From contig DAOPKE010000031.1 of NCBI GenBank assembly GCA_035390965.1, positions 1-29,332 of the forward strand: a stretch of DNA of 29,332 nucleotides, given 5' to 3'. The notes under the pieces were generated by a model. It saw nothing but the letters and a program-made list of their open reading frames with translations. It searched no databases and had not been told where the DNA came from. Both the position numbers and the translations under genes were made by a program. This DNA comes from GWF2-43-63 sp035390965. GTDB lineage: Bacteria > Bacteroidota > Bacteroidia > Bacteroidales > DTU049. Shown here in pieces: positions 9,184 through 18,298 of the stretch (its first letter is position 1; every line of letters begins with the position of its first letter).

Positions 9184-10464
9184 TCACTCATCCTCGCCTG
9201 CAGGAAGCTCCGGCACTTGCGTATCCTCTGTTCCTGGTAACACCTGCACATCGCGCAGCTGGCGCTGAATGGCACGGGTGCGGGTCCCCTTGAGCTGATC
9301 GATGGTCTCTCCAGCGCTGGTGATCTGCTTTTGCGCTTTTTCGAGCAAGCCGCCAAACTTTTCAAATTCAGTTTTCACTGCACCCAGTATTTTCCACACT
9401 TCACTGCTTCGCTTTTGTATTGCCAATGTGCGGAATCCCATCTGTAAACTATTTAATATAGCAGCCAATGTTGTTGGGCCTGTTACAATAACCTTGAATT
9501 CACGCTGTAATTGTTCAAGCAGATTGGAACGCCGGATTACTTCGGCATAGATTCCTTCAAACGGCAGAAACATAATGGCAAAGTCTGTTGTATGCGGCGG
9601 ATCGATGTATTTATCACGAATATCCTTCGCCATTTTTTTTATAGTGTTTTCCAAATCTTTGTTGGCAGCATCAATAACATTTGTGTCCGCCGTTTCGAAT
9701 GCATCAACAACTTTCTCATATACGTCGCGCGGGAACTTGGCATCGATGGGCAAATACACAACTGAATTCATATCATCCTTTCCCGGTAGCTTTATGGCAA
9801 ACTCAACCAAATCGTTTGAACCCAGCTTGGTCTTTACATTTGAATCAAATTGTTCTGGGGCCAAAATCTGCTCCAACAACATTTCGAGCTGAATCTCTCC
9901 CACTCCACCACGGTCCTTCACATTGCTGAGCACTTTTTTCAAACCACCTACATCCTGTGCCAGCGACTGCATTTCACCAAGACCTTTCTGCACTTCGAGC
10001 AGCTGTTTGCCGACTGTTTCGAAGCTTTGTCCAAGCCGCTCGCTGAGCGTTTTTTCAAGTTTTTCTTCTACCGTTAAACGAATCGATTCCAGTTTCTTTT
10101 CGGTGTTTACCAGCAACTCATTCTGCCGGTTTTCAAGCTGCGAAAATTTTTCGCGCTGTACTTCATTAAACGATTGCACACTCTTATCGAACGATTCCTG
10201 AAAACCTTTTATTGATTTCTCCAGCACTTCACGTTGCTGATCAGCGTTTTTCACCAACTGTTCTGTCAGCAGCAACAACTTTTGCTCAACAGTGGTGGTG
10301 AGTTTTTCCTGAACCTTGCGATTTTCTTCGGTAATCAACCGCAGCGCTTCACTCATTTCGGTTTTAAAATCCTTCAGCGAATTGCTGAGTTCATCGCGGT
10401 TTTCTTTGGTAAGTTTTGCACTCTCTTCGCGATTGCGCTGAAAATCATCCTTCAATCCGTTTTC
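9184..10464 (-). CDS. rmuC: RmuC family recombination-limiting protein, 5' end in gap
   Basis: The frame runs open into the N-run, so the true start and the usual N-terminal membrane segment are lost; 426 codons are visible. The first 170 or so visible residues are strongly heptad-like coiled coil (Glu/Lys/Gln-rich). The RmuC core follows, with GGVGEIQLEMLLEQIL, then YLPIDAKFPRDVYEKV carrying the DAK of the predicted PD-(D/E)XK nuclease-like fold, FLPFEGIYAEVIR, and the hallmark TGPTTLAAILNSLQMGF. RmuC homologues limit DNA inversions and recombination at repeats in E. coli. The last 25 residues are an acidic low-complexity tail. It is separated from the downstream plus-strand gene by a bidirectional terminator. 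Confidence 0.92.
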   Translation of the reverse strand, partial: ENGLKDDFQRNREESAKLTKENRDELSNSLKDFKTEMSEALRLITEENRKVQEKLTTTVEQKLLLLTEQLVKNADQQREVLEKSIKGFQESFDKSVQSFNEVQREKFSQLENRQNELLVNTEKKLESIRLTVEEKLEKTLSERLGQSFETVGKQLLEVQKGLGEMQSLAQDVGGLKKVLSNVKDRGGVGEIQLEMLLEQILAPEQFDSNVKTKLGSNDLVEFAIKLPGKDDMNSVVYLPIDAKFPRDVYEKVVDAFETADTNVIDAANKDLENTIKKMAKDIRDKYIDPPHTTDFAIMFLPFEGIYAEVIRRSNLLEQLQREFKVIVTGPTTLAAILNSLQMGFRTLAIQKRSSEVWKILGAVKTEFEKFGGLLEKAQKQITSAGETIDQLKGTRTRAIQRQLRDVQVLPGTEDTQVPELPAGEDE

Positions 10465-10564
10465 NNNNNNNNNNNNNNNNNNNNNNNNNNNNNNNNNNNN
10501 NNNNNNNNNNNNNNNNNNNNNNNNNNNNNNNNNNNNNNNNNNNNNNNNNNNNNNNNNNNNNNNN
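10465..10564. other. Assembly gap (100 Ns)
   Basis: Exactly 100 N's, a conventional placeholder for a gap of unknown size. It removes the 5' end of rmuC and ends two bases before the stop of the pseudouridine synthase gene. The order and distance of these two genes therefore depend on scaffolding. Confidence 0.98.
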
Positions 10565-10565
10565 A

Positions 10566-11447
10566 TTATTTTACCATTCTAAAAAAACTCCCTGGCACCG
10601 GCGATTCAAGCTGCATCACTTTGCCGCTCACCGGATGAACAAATGCCAGCAAAGTAGCATGCAGACCCAATCTTCCGATGGGATTCTGACCGTTTCCGTA
10701 GCGACGATCGCCCACAATCGGAAAATCGATATCGTATAAATGCACGCGTATCTGATTTCGACGGCCCGTTTCGGGCAATACTTTCAACAAACTAAAATTC
10801 TCATTCTGCTGCACCAATTCCCAATTTGTAACAGCATGTTGACCGTCATCGGGACGCAGACTTGAAAAAACCTGCAGATTGGCATTCTCTTTCAGCCAGC
10901 TTTCGATGCGGCCCCGGGGCTCTTCAATCTTTCCACAAACCAGCGCCGCATATTCACGTTTGTGATTTTCGTTGTGCCAGTATTCCTGCAAAACATCCCG
11001 CACCATGGTATTCCGTGCAAACACAAGCACCCCCGAAGTATCGCGGTCGAGCCGGTGTACAATAAAAATCTTATTGTTTTTATTTTCAGTTTTCACATAA
11101 TGGCTCAGCAAACTGTATGCGGTATTGGTTTTTTCTTTTTCAGTACCCACAGTCAACAGTCCCGAAGGTTTATCAATGGCAATAATACTATCGTCTTCGT
11201 AGAGAATTTTAATTCCTGGAATAGCTGTAGCCGGCTTTGAGACAGGACTTCCGATAACGACCAACATCCCGGCATTGAGAATAAAATCATGTCGTGTTAC
11301 CGTCTTTCCATCAATGGTTACACGTCCGCCTTGCAGCATTTGTTTAAGTCCTGTGCGGGGTTTTCCGGGAAACACTTTTGTCAGAAACGGCAACAAGGTA
11401 TCCGCATTTTTTACCGTAAACTGTAATGGCTTTGACGTTGATTTCAT
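10566..11447 (-). CDS. RluA family pseudouridine synthase
   Basis: 293 codons from ATG at 11445-11447. An S4-like RNA-binding domain fills about residues 10-70 (RTGLKQMLQGGRVTIDGKTV). The RluA catalytic domain follows, with IDKPSGLLT at about 92-100, the signature HRLDRDTSG at 131-139 (catalytic Asp134), and the later ETGRRNQIRVHL motif. It converts specific uridines in rRNA or tRNA to pseudouridine; the target site cannot be assigned from sequence. The C-terminus SPVPGSFFRMVK is complete, with TAA at 10566-10568 right beside the gap. Length fits the family. Confidence 0.93.
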   Translation of the reverse strand: MKSTSKPLQFTVKNADTLLPFLTKVFPGKPRTGLKQMLQGGRVTIDGKTVTRHDFILNAGMLVVIGSPVSKPATAIPGIKILYEDDSIIAIDKPSGLLTVGTEKEKTNTAYSLLSHYVKTENKNNKIFIVHRLDRDTSGVLVFARNTMVRDVLQEYWHNENHKREYAALVCGKIEEPRGRIESWLKENANLQVFSSLRPDDGQHAVTNWELVQQNENFSLLKVLPETGRRNQIRVHLYDIDFPIVGDRRYGNGQNPIGRLGLHATLLAFVHPVSGKVMQLESPVPGSFFRMVK

Positions 11448-11521
11448 AAGATTTTTCAGACTGTAAACTTACAAAATAAATCGCCATGCCAATACCCGTA
11501 CAAACCAGAACATGTATAATC

Positions 11522-11556
11522 AAAAAAAATCCCCGGAGAAAAAATCAACGGGGATT
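11522..11556 (-). terminator. Rho-independent terminator after metalloprotease gene
   Basis: On the minus strand AATCCCCG (549-556 within this kb) pairs with CGGGGATT (528-535) around a 13-nt loop and is followed by a T-tract (plus-strand A-run at 11522-11529). It starts about 20 bp past the stop of the M43-like protease gene. Confidence 0.85.
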
Positions 11557-11576
11557 CAAAAAAAGGCAAATGCGTT

Positions 11577-13793
11577 TTAGAATACCACAGTCTTCACCAT
11601 TTGCATTCCGTTCACTTCAAGACGAATGAAATAAGTTCCTTTTGCCTTCACCTGATTCAAGGAAAGTGGGAAACGGTGGGCACCAGCATCGAGATTTGAA
11701 GTAGTTATAACTGTAATTTCGCGTCCTGTAATATCAAGCACAGACAGCTTTACGTTGGCATTGTCATGCAATGTAAAAGAAATATTTGTTTCATCTCCGG
11801 CGGGATTTGGATATACAGCAAAGCTATTGTCAACAATGCTTTCATTGACTCCAAACCAGCTGTTAGGATGAATATTGATATCATCAATAAAAACATTATT
11901 GCCACCGTTTGAATAAAATTCAAATTTGACTCTCAGGTTTGCATAGCCAGACAAAGTTCCCTGCGGCAAAATAATTTCGTGAGTGCCCCACTCAGCTTCG
12001 GATGCGGGATTAAAAGCAGTTTCGGCAGGAGAAGCAGAAGCAAGGGCGTTTCCGGTCAATGATAATTTATTCACCCAGGTTTCGCCACAGTCATTTGAAA
12101 AATAAACAGTAAGTTTATCATACACCGTATCGGCTGCAGCAAGAAGAGAACCAGCAACAAATTTTGGAGCATAAGCGCAACGAAACTGCAGTTTGGTATG
12201 TTCACCCAATCCCGACAAATCATAAGCCGGTGTAATAAACGCATCGTAACTACCGGCAACATTCCCATCAAAATTATTGAGGTAAATAGCTTTTGCTCCT
12301 GTGCAGGCACTGGCCGACTGAGCCCAGGCAGCGCCGGTATCATTATGGATTGTAAGGTCGCTGTTGAAATTGATGGTCTCGAAAGATTCAATCAAAGGAG
12401 CAACCGTAACTACAGAAGGATCCATTACATGAATATAGGAAACACGAGTTAAAGAATCACTGCCAGTGGCATTGTAAACTTTGAGTGTTACAGCATACAC
12501 ACCCGGTGCAGCATAAGTAACAACAGGCGTCTGATCGGTTGAGGTAGAAGGTGAACCACCAGCAAAAGACCAGGTGCGGCTTGCAACAGCACCGTTGTAT
12601 GAAACATCGTGGAATGTGACAGTATTTCCCGCGCAAATGGTATATGCCTCTGCATGGAAATCAGCAACTGGAGCGCAAAGGACAGCATTTGTATCGAACA
12701 CACCGGTTGCAACAAGGTTTTCGTAAGACCAAAGATTTCTACGGTCATTCATCAGTGTAGTATTGATGCGGTCGAGCTGACCCAACGAAAACATATTGGT
12801 ACAATAACCCCACTGATAATCCATGTAGTTTTCAATCATATCCGGTTCATCGGGGCTATCGGTGGTACAGGAATTAATGCTGCCGGGAACAAAACAGGAT
12901 AAGGAGGTGTTTTGCGTAGCAGCAGCAACGGGCGGCGTATCATCTACTTCATCACCTGTTTCGAAAAGAGGAGGCATTCCGCATCCATCAATACCCAATG
13001 CAGCATACATGGATTGAAAAGGATGGTACAAATTGAAATAATGACCGGTTTCATGCGTAAAAGTCCTGTTCATCAAATTGAGACCCATGCCAGCCATATC
13101 AGCTGCAGTACCGATTGTTCCTATACAATCCTGACGAATAAGCACCCCGTCCATTAAAGTGTCGCCACCAGTGAGCGCCTGTGTAAGCGTGTTGCTGGGC
13201 GGGAAAGGCGACATACCTCCGATGAAAGCACCATCCGGAAGACTCATCCCTTCGGGATAAATAAAATTGACGGCAAAAATATTCATGTATTTGCTTGGTG
13301 TCCAGCAATATTTTGCCATGGTATTGAAATAGGCAAAATTGGTTTGCGGATCGAAATGATGAATAATCCCGGAAGTACAATTTCCGTTAGTGTCAATACG
13401 GGCCAGACGGAATTCAATCTGACAATTGGCTGCACGCGACTTGAACAGCGGGAAAATATCGGCTGTATCAGCGTTTTGCAGGTTGTAATCGGTATTCAGT
13501 TTTTCCAGTGCATCATACACCTGATCATCTGAAATATTTTCAGCACCATAGGTGTGAATGATGTGAAAAACGACCGGAATGATGCGTTTGCCGCCAATCA
13601 GCGTGTCGGTTTTTGCACTGTTCATGAGTGTTTCAAAATCCGCCTCATAAGCCACATAGCGGTCAATCAGTTCCGGATCAGTAGCTACAGCATTTTTCAG
13701 CAAAACATCATCGGCTGGATACAATACACCACTTTGAGCGAAGGTTCCGAACGCCATAAAAATCCAAAAAGAAAAAGTCAATAATTTTTTCAT
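11577..13793 (-). CDS. M43-like zinc metalloprotease with PKD and T9SS sorting domain
   Basis: I take ATG at 13791-13793, giving 738 residues with signal peptide MKKLLTFSFW...GTFAQ. The open frame extends to 13883 but would overlap the TauE gene. HETGHYFNLYH at 247-257 is the HExxHxxxxxH zinc motif of pappalysin-like M43 peptidases, although the usual Gly is Asn. GDEVDDTPP and the NYMDYQWGYCTNMFS region (Met-turn) also fit M43. A PKD domain lies at about 377-456 and a jelly-roll-like region at about 465-640. A T9SS type A sorting domain is at 658-738 (YPNPAGDETNISF). It is therefore predicted to be an extracellular peptidase exported by T9SS. GGAGG lies only 2 nt before the ATG, too close for a standard Shine-Dalgarno site. 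Confidence 0.9.
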   Translation of the reverse strand: MKKLLTFSFWIFMAFGTFAQSGVLYPADDVLLKNAVATDPELIDRYVAYEADFETLMNSAKTDTLIGGKRIIPVVFHIIHTYGAENISDDQVYDALEKLNTDYNLQNADTADIFPLFKSRAANCQIEFRLARIDTNGNCTSGIIHHFDPQTNFAYFNTMAKYCWTPSKYMNIFAVNFIYPEGMSLPDGAFIGGMSPFPPSNTLTQALTGGDTLMDGVLIRQDCIGTIGTAADMAGMGLNLMNRTFTHETGHYFNLYHPFQSMYAALGIDGCGMPPLFETGDEVDDTPPVAAATQNTSLSCFVPGSINSCTTDSPDEPDMIENYMDYQWGYCTNMFSLGQLDRINTTLMNDRRNLWSYENLVATGVFDTNAVLCAPVADFHAEAYTICAGNTVTFHDVSYNGAVASRTWSFAGGSPSTSTDQTPVVTYAAPGVYAVTLKVYNATGSDSLTRVSYIHVMDPSVVTVAPLIESFETINFNSDLTIHNDTGAAWAQSASACTGAKAIYLNNFDGNVAGSYDAFITPAYDLSGLGEHTKLQFRCAYAPKFVAGSLLAAADTVYDKLTVYFSNDCGETWVNKLSLTGNALASASPAETAFNPASEAEWGTHEIILPQGTLSGYANLRVKFEFYSNGGNNVFIDDINIHPNSWFGVNESIVDNSFAVYPNPAGDETNISFTLHDNANVKLSVLDITGREITVITTSNLDAGAHRFPLSLNQVKAKGTYFIRLEVNGMQMVKTVVF

Positions 13794-13812
13794 ATCCTCC
13801 AAATTTTTTCGG

Positions 13813-13820
13813 CAAATATA
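13813..13820 (-). promoter_or_regulatory. Candidate -7 box of metalloprotease gene
   Basis: The minus strand reads TATATTTG, a perfect TAnnTTTG, 19 nt before the chosen ATG at 13793. No good -33 TTG is visible because the upstream 20 nt are T-rich and overlap the end of the permease gene. It supports both the 13793 start and separate transcription from the permease. Confidence 0.45.
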
Positions 13821-13827
13821 AAAAAAT

Positions 13828-14577
13828 CTACGAAAAAATAAGTTTTGCCGCCGATATAAGCAATACCGCAAACAAAACCACACGAATGAAACCGGCGCCC
13901 CTTTTCAAAGCTGTTTTTGCACCAAAAACAGCTCCGATAATACTACCCGCCGCCAATACCAGACCGGGTATCCAATCAACCTGATTGTTATAAATAAAAA
14001 CAGCCAGCGAAAACGGGGTAAAAACAAGAGTTAATGCCAGTTTTAAGGAATTTGCATTGAACAGGTCGTAACCAATGGAAAGCACCAGCGCAAACAACAT
14101 GAAAATACCAACGCCTGCCTGAACAAATCCACCATAAAAACCGATGGCAACAAACAAAAGACAATGATACCATTTGATTGTGAAAGAAACATTCTGAGCC
14201 GGTTTACGAGAAAAAGCGCGGGGCTTCCAAATAGTCAGAACAGCAAAAACAATCATTACATAGCCAATAAATTTTTCGACAAACTCATCAGGGATTTCAA
14301 CCACAAAAAAAGAACCTGCAATGGCTCCGGGAACTGTAAAAGCAGCCAATATCAAAGCGTTGCGTACGTCAAAATATTTTTTCCTGCTGAATGAAAGCAC
14401 GCCGGTGAGTGAGCCGAGCAAAATAGATATCCGGTTGGTCCCATTGGCGACATTGGCGGGCATGCCAGTAAAAATCAAAACAGGAAGAGACAGAAACGAA
14501 CCACTACCAGCAATGGTGTTGACAAACCCCACAACAAGACCTGTTGCAAACAACAACGGATAATACCACCAGAGCAT
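13828..14577 (-). CDS. TauE/SafE family permease
   Basis: 249 codons from ATG at 14575-14577. The protein is hydrophobic throughout, with about seven to eight membrane segments. It shows the two internally similar halves of TauE/SafE proteins: GLVVGFVNTIAGSGSFLSLPVL near the N-terminus, and FYGGFVQAGVGIFML just after the middle. Family members are inner-membrane exporters of sulfite or organosulfur anions; the substrate here is unknown and no sulfur-metabolism genes are nearby. The stop lies 34 bp before the metalloprotease start on the same strand. Confidence 0.9.
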   Translation of the reverse strand: MLWWYYPLLFATGLVVGFVNTIAGSGSFLSLPVLIFTGMPANVANGTNRISILLGSLTGVLSFSRKKYFDVRNALILAAFTVPGAIAGSFFVVEIPDEFVEKFIGYVMIVFAVLTIWKPRAFSRKPAQNVSFTIKWYHCLLFVAIGFYGGFVQAGVGIFMLFALVLSIGYDLFNANSLKLALTLVFTPFSLAVFIYNNQVDWIPGLVLAAGSIIGAVFGAKTALKRGAGFIRVVLFAVLLISAAKLIFS

Positions 14578-14595
14578 AAAACAATTTTATAAATG

Positions 14596-14631
14596 CAAAA
14601 GTACTTTGATTTATCAAATACGTAATACAAA
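14596..14631 (-). promoter_or_regulatory. Candidate promoter of TauE/SafE permease
   Basis: On the minus strand TTTG (14628-14631) is followed after 24 nt by TACTTTTG (14596-14603), a perfect TAnnTTTG box that ends 18 nt before the ATG. The spacing is slightly longer than usually quoted for Bacteroidota promoters. Confidence 0.5.
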
Positions 14632-14759
14632 ATGCGAAATCTGAAATATCAACGAATGTGATATTCACTTGAAACAACTTGTCATTACTTGCCGGAAAGC
14701 TAAAACAATAAACAAAACAATTAAAACAGAGAGGAAATAATGGCTACAAATCTCTTTTA

Positions 14760-17231
14760 TCAGAAGCCGCCATCATCTACATCATTGCCGCCATTACCGT
14801 TGGCATTGCTGCGTTTTTCTTTCGATTTATAATCGCCGGAGAGTTTCCAGGTGAAACCAAGCATAAAAATACGGCCTTCCATTTTGCGCTGCATATACAT
14901 TTCATAATCTGCTTCCATAAAATCCATCCGGAATTTCATGGTGTTGAACAAATCACGTACATTCAGCGAAATGGCCAGTTTGTCGTTTAAAAAACTTTTC
15001 TTCACTGCACAGTCTGCCATAATCATGGCATCACGGATGCCCTGTCCGGTTTCGCGCGGCGATCTGTAGAAAACAGAAAAACTTCCTTCCCAGCCCTTGG
15101 CAAAACGGAACGAATTGCTGTTTCGCAATTGCCATCCAAAAGCTGCAGCGGTAATACTCGTTTCAACATTACTTCCATCAACAATATGTCGATACCACGA
15201 ACCACTGATTGTTGTATTCCACCATTTCAGGGGCTTATGTGTATAAATCATTTCAAAACCATACGAAGTAGCCGAAGTATAATTTTCGGGCATCATTAAA
15301 TACACCGAATCATTAAGATTCATGCGATAACGAGAAATAACATCTGTGATGCGGCGGTAAAAAACCGTTGGCATAAAAGTTCCTCGTTTTGAATACCATG
15401 CATAACTCATTTCAAGGGCATTCACATATTCCGGATCAAGAAAAGGATTACCCGTACGAATATTCGGCCACGCACTGTAATCGCGGTATGGATTCAAATC
15501 CCTGAAACTCGGACGATTGATACGCCGGCTGTAGGTCAGCTGAATTTCCTGCACTTTGGAAATCTTATAGCTCAATGCCCCGGTAGGAAACAAGCTGTAA
15601 TAAGTCTTTCTGTTATCAAGGGAATCTGCTTCACGTGCATTTGTAGAAGCTGATTCTATGCGGCTTCCGATCGATAGTCCCCACTTCTTGATTTTTGTTG
15701 AATAGTTTGCATACAATGCTGCAATATTTTCATTGAATAAAAAATGATTGGATGTAGTATCGTTGAAAACCCAACCTGATCCGCCAAAATCATAATTATA
15801 ATAACGGCTGTCAGCATCGATTGAGCGCATAGATCCATCAAATCCCGCCTCGAGTTTTGTGCTGTCATTGAAAGGATAAACATAATCGAGTTTCAGCGTT
15901 TTCACACTGTTCAGGTTTGGTGCAACAGTCTTTGACCATTCAGGTATTTCGGATGTAACCGTTGCAAAATCTTCTTCGAGAAATGTAATCCGGTTAAAAG
16001 AACTGTCCTTCCGATTGCCTTCACTCATTGAAAAGTCAAGTATAATTTCATGTTTGGGCTTTGTAAAACGCTTTTTAATGTTCAAATTGGCATCCCAATT
16101 ATTCATAGAAGCATTTTCGAGCGAATTGTTGCTGTAAATCTGGGTGTAAATATTTTCGGGATTCATTGTATAATTCATGGTTTTCTGATCTTCCCGATCA
16201 CTGAAAATAAAAGTAGATGCCGATGCTGCAACAATAAATCTGGGTGTAAAATGATACTCGCCGCCAAATTTTATATTGTGCGACTGATTGCCATGAATCT
16301 CATCAATATCCTGACGCAGAAAATAACTTTCAATCAAATCATAAGTGATGCGTTCACTTTCTCCCGTCACAGTTCGCTTCCTGTTCTGATAATTATAATT
16401 GCCGAACAATGTCCATTTATCAGTAGAATAACTGGCCGAAAAAGATGCGCTGTATTTATCTTTTGTGCCGGCATTCAACGATAATAACGTATTCAATCCG
16501 GTTCCTTTTTTCTTTTTAAGAATAATGTTAATGATACCGGTCATTCCCTCGGGACTGTATTTGGCAGAAGGATTTGTAATTAACTCAACCGATTCGATGC
16601 TGCTGGCCGGAATCTGTTCCATGGCTGCACGGCGATCTGCACCTGTCATGGTGCTTGGCCGGCCATCAATCAGAATTGTAACATTTTCGCTCCCACGTAA
16701 ACTCACATTGCCATCCTCATCAACTTCAACACTGGGCACCTCCTTCAAAACATCGAGTGCGGTACCACCGGAAGTGTTGAGGTTTTGAGCCACATTAACA
16801 ACCTTTTTGTCGATACTAAGCTCAATCATTGGTTTTTCAGCCACAATATCTACGCCCGACAAAGACTGAGCTGATGGGGCAATAAGGATTTTCCCAAGAT
16901 CGAAAAGGGGTCCAGAGCCAGGCTTGAGCTGAACCGGGCCAACACTTTTATTGGCATATCCCATAAAATTGATGCGGAGCATAAACCTGCCCGGGGTCTT
17001 TGACACAAAACTGAATTCCCCCATGGCATTGGTAATACCACCACCAGCTATACTGCTGTCGCGCATAGAAACAAGGGCTACCGTTGCATATTCAACGGGT
17101 TTTCCACTGACAGAATCAAGAACAATTCCTGTAATCTGAAAATTTGCATCAGGCATATTGCCTGGCTGAGCAAAACCAAATGAAAAAACCATCAGAGATA
17201 GTACAACCATTAAAAATGAAAAACGAAGCAT
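14760..17231 (-). CDS. TonB-dependent-receptor-like outer-membrane protein
   Basis: 823 codons from ATG at 17229-17231. Signal peptide 1-21 (ending FGFA before Q). A carboxypeptidase-regulatory-like beta-sandwich lies at about 32-118 (ITGIVLDSVSGKPVEYATVAL). A plug domain follows at about 130-235 (VLKEVPSVEVDEDGNVSLRG, then VTILIDGRPS). The rest is a beta-barrel of the outer-membrane beta-barrel family 3 type (YSRRINRPSFRDLNPYRDYS is typical of it). A 22-residue Lys/Asn/Gly/Asp-rich tail follows the last strand. These proteins sit in the outer membrane; many lack a known substrate, and no SusD partner is present here. It is monocistronic or leads into the permease gene after a 182-bp gap that has its own promoter. 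Confidence 0.9.
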   Translation of the reverse strand: MLRFSFLMVVLSLMVFSFGFAQPGNMPDANFQITGIVLDSVSGKPVEYATVALVSMRDSSIAGGGITNAMGEFSFVSKTPGRFMLRINFMGYANKSVGPVQLKPGSGPLFDLGKILIAPSAQSLSGVDIVAEKPMIELSIDKKVVNVAQNLNTSGGTALDVLKEVPSVEVDEDGNVSLRGSENVTILIDGRPSTMTGADRRAAMEQIPASSIESVELITNPSAKYSPEGMTGIINIILKKKKGTGLNTLLSLNAGTKDKYSASFSASYSTDKWTLFGNYNYQNRKRTVTGESERITYDLIESYFLRQDIDEIHGNQSHNIKFGGEYHFTPRFIVAASASTFIFSDREDQKTMNYTMNPENIYTQIYSNNSLENASMNNWDANLNIKKRFTKPKHEIILDFSMSEGNRKDSSFNRITFLEEDFATVTSEIPEWSKTVAPNLNSVKTLKLDYVYPFNDSTKLEAGFDGSMRSIDADSRYYNYDFGGSGWVFNDTTSNHFLFNENIAALYANYSTKIKKWGLSIGSRIESASTNAREADSLDNRKTYYSLFPTGALSYKISKVQEIQLTYSRRINRPSFRDLNPYRDYSAWPNIRTGNPFLDPEYVNALEMSYAWYSKRGTFMPTVFYRRITDVISRYRMNLNDSVYLMMPENYTSATSYGFEMIYTHKPLKWWNTTISGSWYRHIVDGSNVETSITAAAFGWQLRNSNSFRFAKGWEGSFSVFYRSPRETGQGIRDAMIMADCAVKKSFLNDKLAISLNVRDLFNTMKFRMDFMEADYEMYMQRKMEGRIFMLGFTWKLSGDYKSKEKRSNANGNGGNDVDDGGF

Positions 17232-17286
17232 AAAAACAAAATTTTCTTATTAGACATTGATTTCGGCTGTTTCTTGCGCCAAAATG

Positions 17287-17322
17287 CAAAAATACCTAAA
17301 ATATTACGAAAACAGGCCCAAA
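17287..17322 (-). promoter_or_regulatory. Candidate promoter of the outer-membrane receptor gene
   Basis: TTTG (17319-17322, minus strand) is followed by 24 nt and then TATTTTTG (17287-17294), a perfect TAnnTTTG. It lies 55 nt before the ATG, giving a leader of roughly 50 nt. Confidence 0.5.
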
Positions 17323-17432
17323 CCTGATTTCCATCATATTAATGCCAATGAGACAAAAAACAATACAGACCAAAAAAAATATTGTTTATTGTACAAAATC
17401 AAAAATTAGTTTGTATATTGCATTCAAATTCA

Positions 17433-18167
17433 ATGATTATGATTAAAAATATATCTTTTTTTGCCGTCATCATCATTTTAGCAATGACGTCATGTAAAGA
17501 CGATAAAACAGAATACACCCCATTTGAACCGGTAAATAATCAGGCCGCACACACCAGTGCCTATTACAACGCAGGTCTGGGCGACAATCCCGGCGTTCCA
17601 TCCGGGACACTGTATTCATTCCCTTCAGGCATCGAAATTATTGGATATATTCACGGAAACGCACCCACAGTGCTTAGTGCCCCTGTTTTTGACAAAATCA
17701 AAAATCCAGGAAGCATGCCCGATTATTCTGATCCAAAACTCAATTATCTGAGTCTGGGTTACGGATCTCTTGTCAACCTCTATTTTTCAGTGTACAACAA
17801 CACAAATACACAAAAATCAGTCTCGATTCCCAAAGGAACCATTTGTTACGAAGCCAATCACACACCCGCAGACCAGCATGGCATTCTCGTGAAATCAGTC
17901 AGTTTCAACGTTCCGGCACACGATACCACTGATGTGCATCTGGCCTTGTTCTGCGTCAATGCCCATCATGGAATTGCCACAGCCACCGATCCATATAAAA
18001 TTGGTGTAATTACCATTCATCCTGATTTAATTACTGTTTGCAATATTCTGGATGCAAAACCCACCATTGATCCAAACGACTATGGCACTATCCAGTCCAT
18101 CCTCTGGAAAATCACCGACAATAGCGGATTTGGACAAGCCGACATTGATACACTCAATGCTATGTAA
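17433..18167 (+). CDS. Unrecognised lipoprotein
   Basis: I take ATG at 17433 (244 residues; ATG at 17439 is equally possible). Starting further upstream at 17382 would bury the lipoprotein signal. Residues 3-21 form a signal peptide with lipobox LAMTSC (Cys21) followed by KDDK, which suggests an outer-membrane lipoprotein. I do not recognise the family. The mature part is beta-rich and has Cys/His clusters (CYEANHTPADQH at about 139-150, FCVNAHHG at about 173-180), then TIQSILWKITDNSGFGQADI near the C-terminus. That C-terminal pattern recalls uncharacterised secreted proteins with a conserved Trp-x-x-Thr-Asp motif, a weak resemblance from memory. It is a single plus-strand gene between minus-strand neighbours. 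Confidence 0.78.
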   Translation: MIMIKNISFFAVIIILAMTSCKDDKTEYTPFEPVNNQAAHTSAYYNAGLGDNPGVPSGTLYSFPSGIEIIGYIHGNAPTVLSAPVFDKIKNPGSMPDYSDPKLNYLSLGYGSLVNLYFSVYNNTNTQKSVSIPKGTICYEANHTPADQHGILVKSVSFNVPAHDTTDVHLALFCVNAHHGIATATDPYKIGVITIHPDLITVCNILDAKPTIDPNDYGTIQSILWKITDNSGFGQADIDTLNAM

Positions 18168-18280
18168 GTTAAAAGCTTACCTTGGTTCATTAAATCATTA
18201 TGATTCATCATCATGGATGAATTATTGATAATTTGGCTTTAAATGGGCCATTTTATAAAAATCAGCAGTTACAAATCAGA

Positions 18281-18298
18281 AAAGACACATTCGTCTTT
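18281..18298 (-). terminator. Weak hairpin at the end of the PurF-like gene
   Basis: AAAGAC (18281-18286) and GTCTTT (18293-18298) pair around a 6-nt loop. On the minus strand the stem is followed by TTCTG. It touches the stop codon. The AT-rich 130-bp stretch to 18168 otherwise holds only a 7-bp hairpin at 18203-18222 without a T-tract. Confidence 0.35.

Noticed and set aside
13794..13883. N-terminal extension of the metalloprotease over the permease gene
   Set aside because: It would overlap the permease 3' end and bury a clear signal peptide; the -7 box at 13813-13820 also falls inside it.
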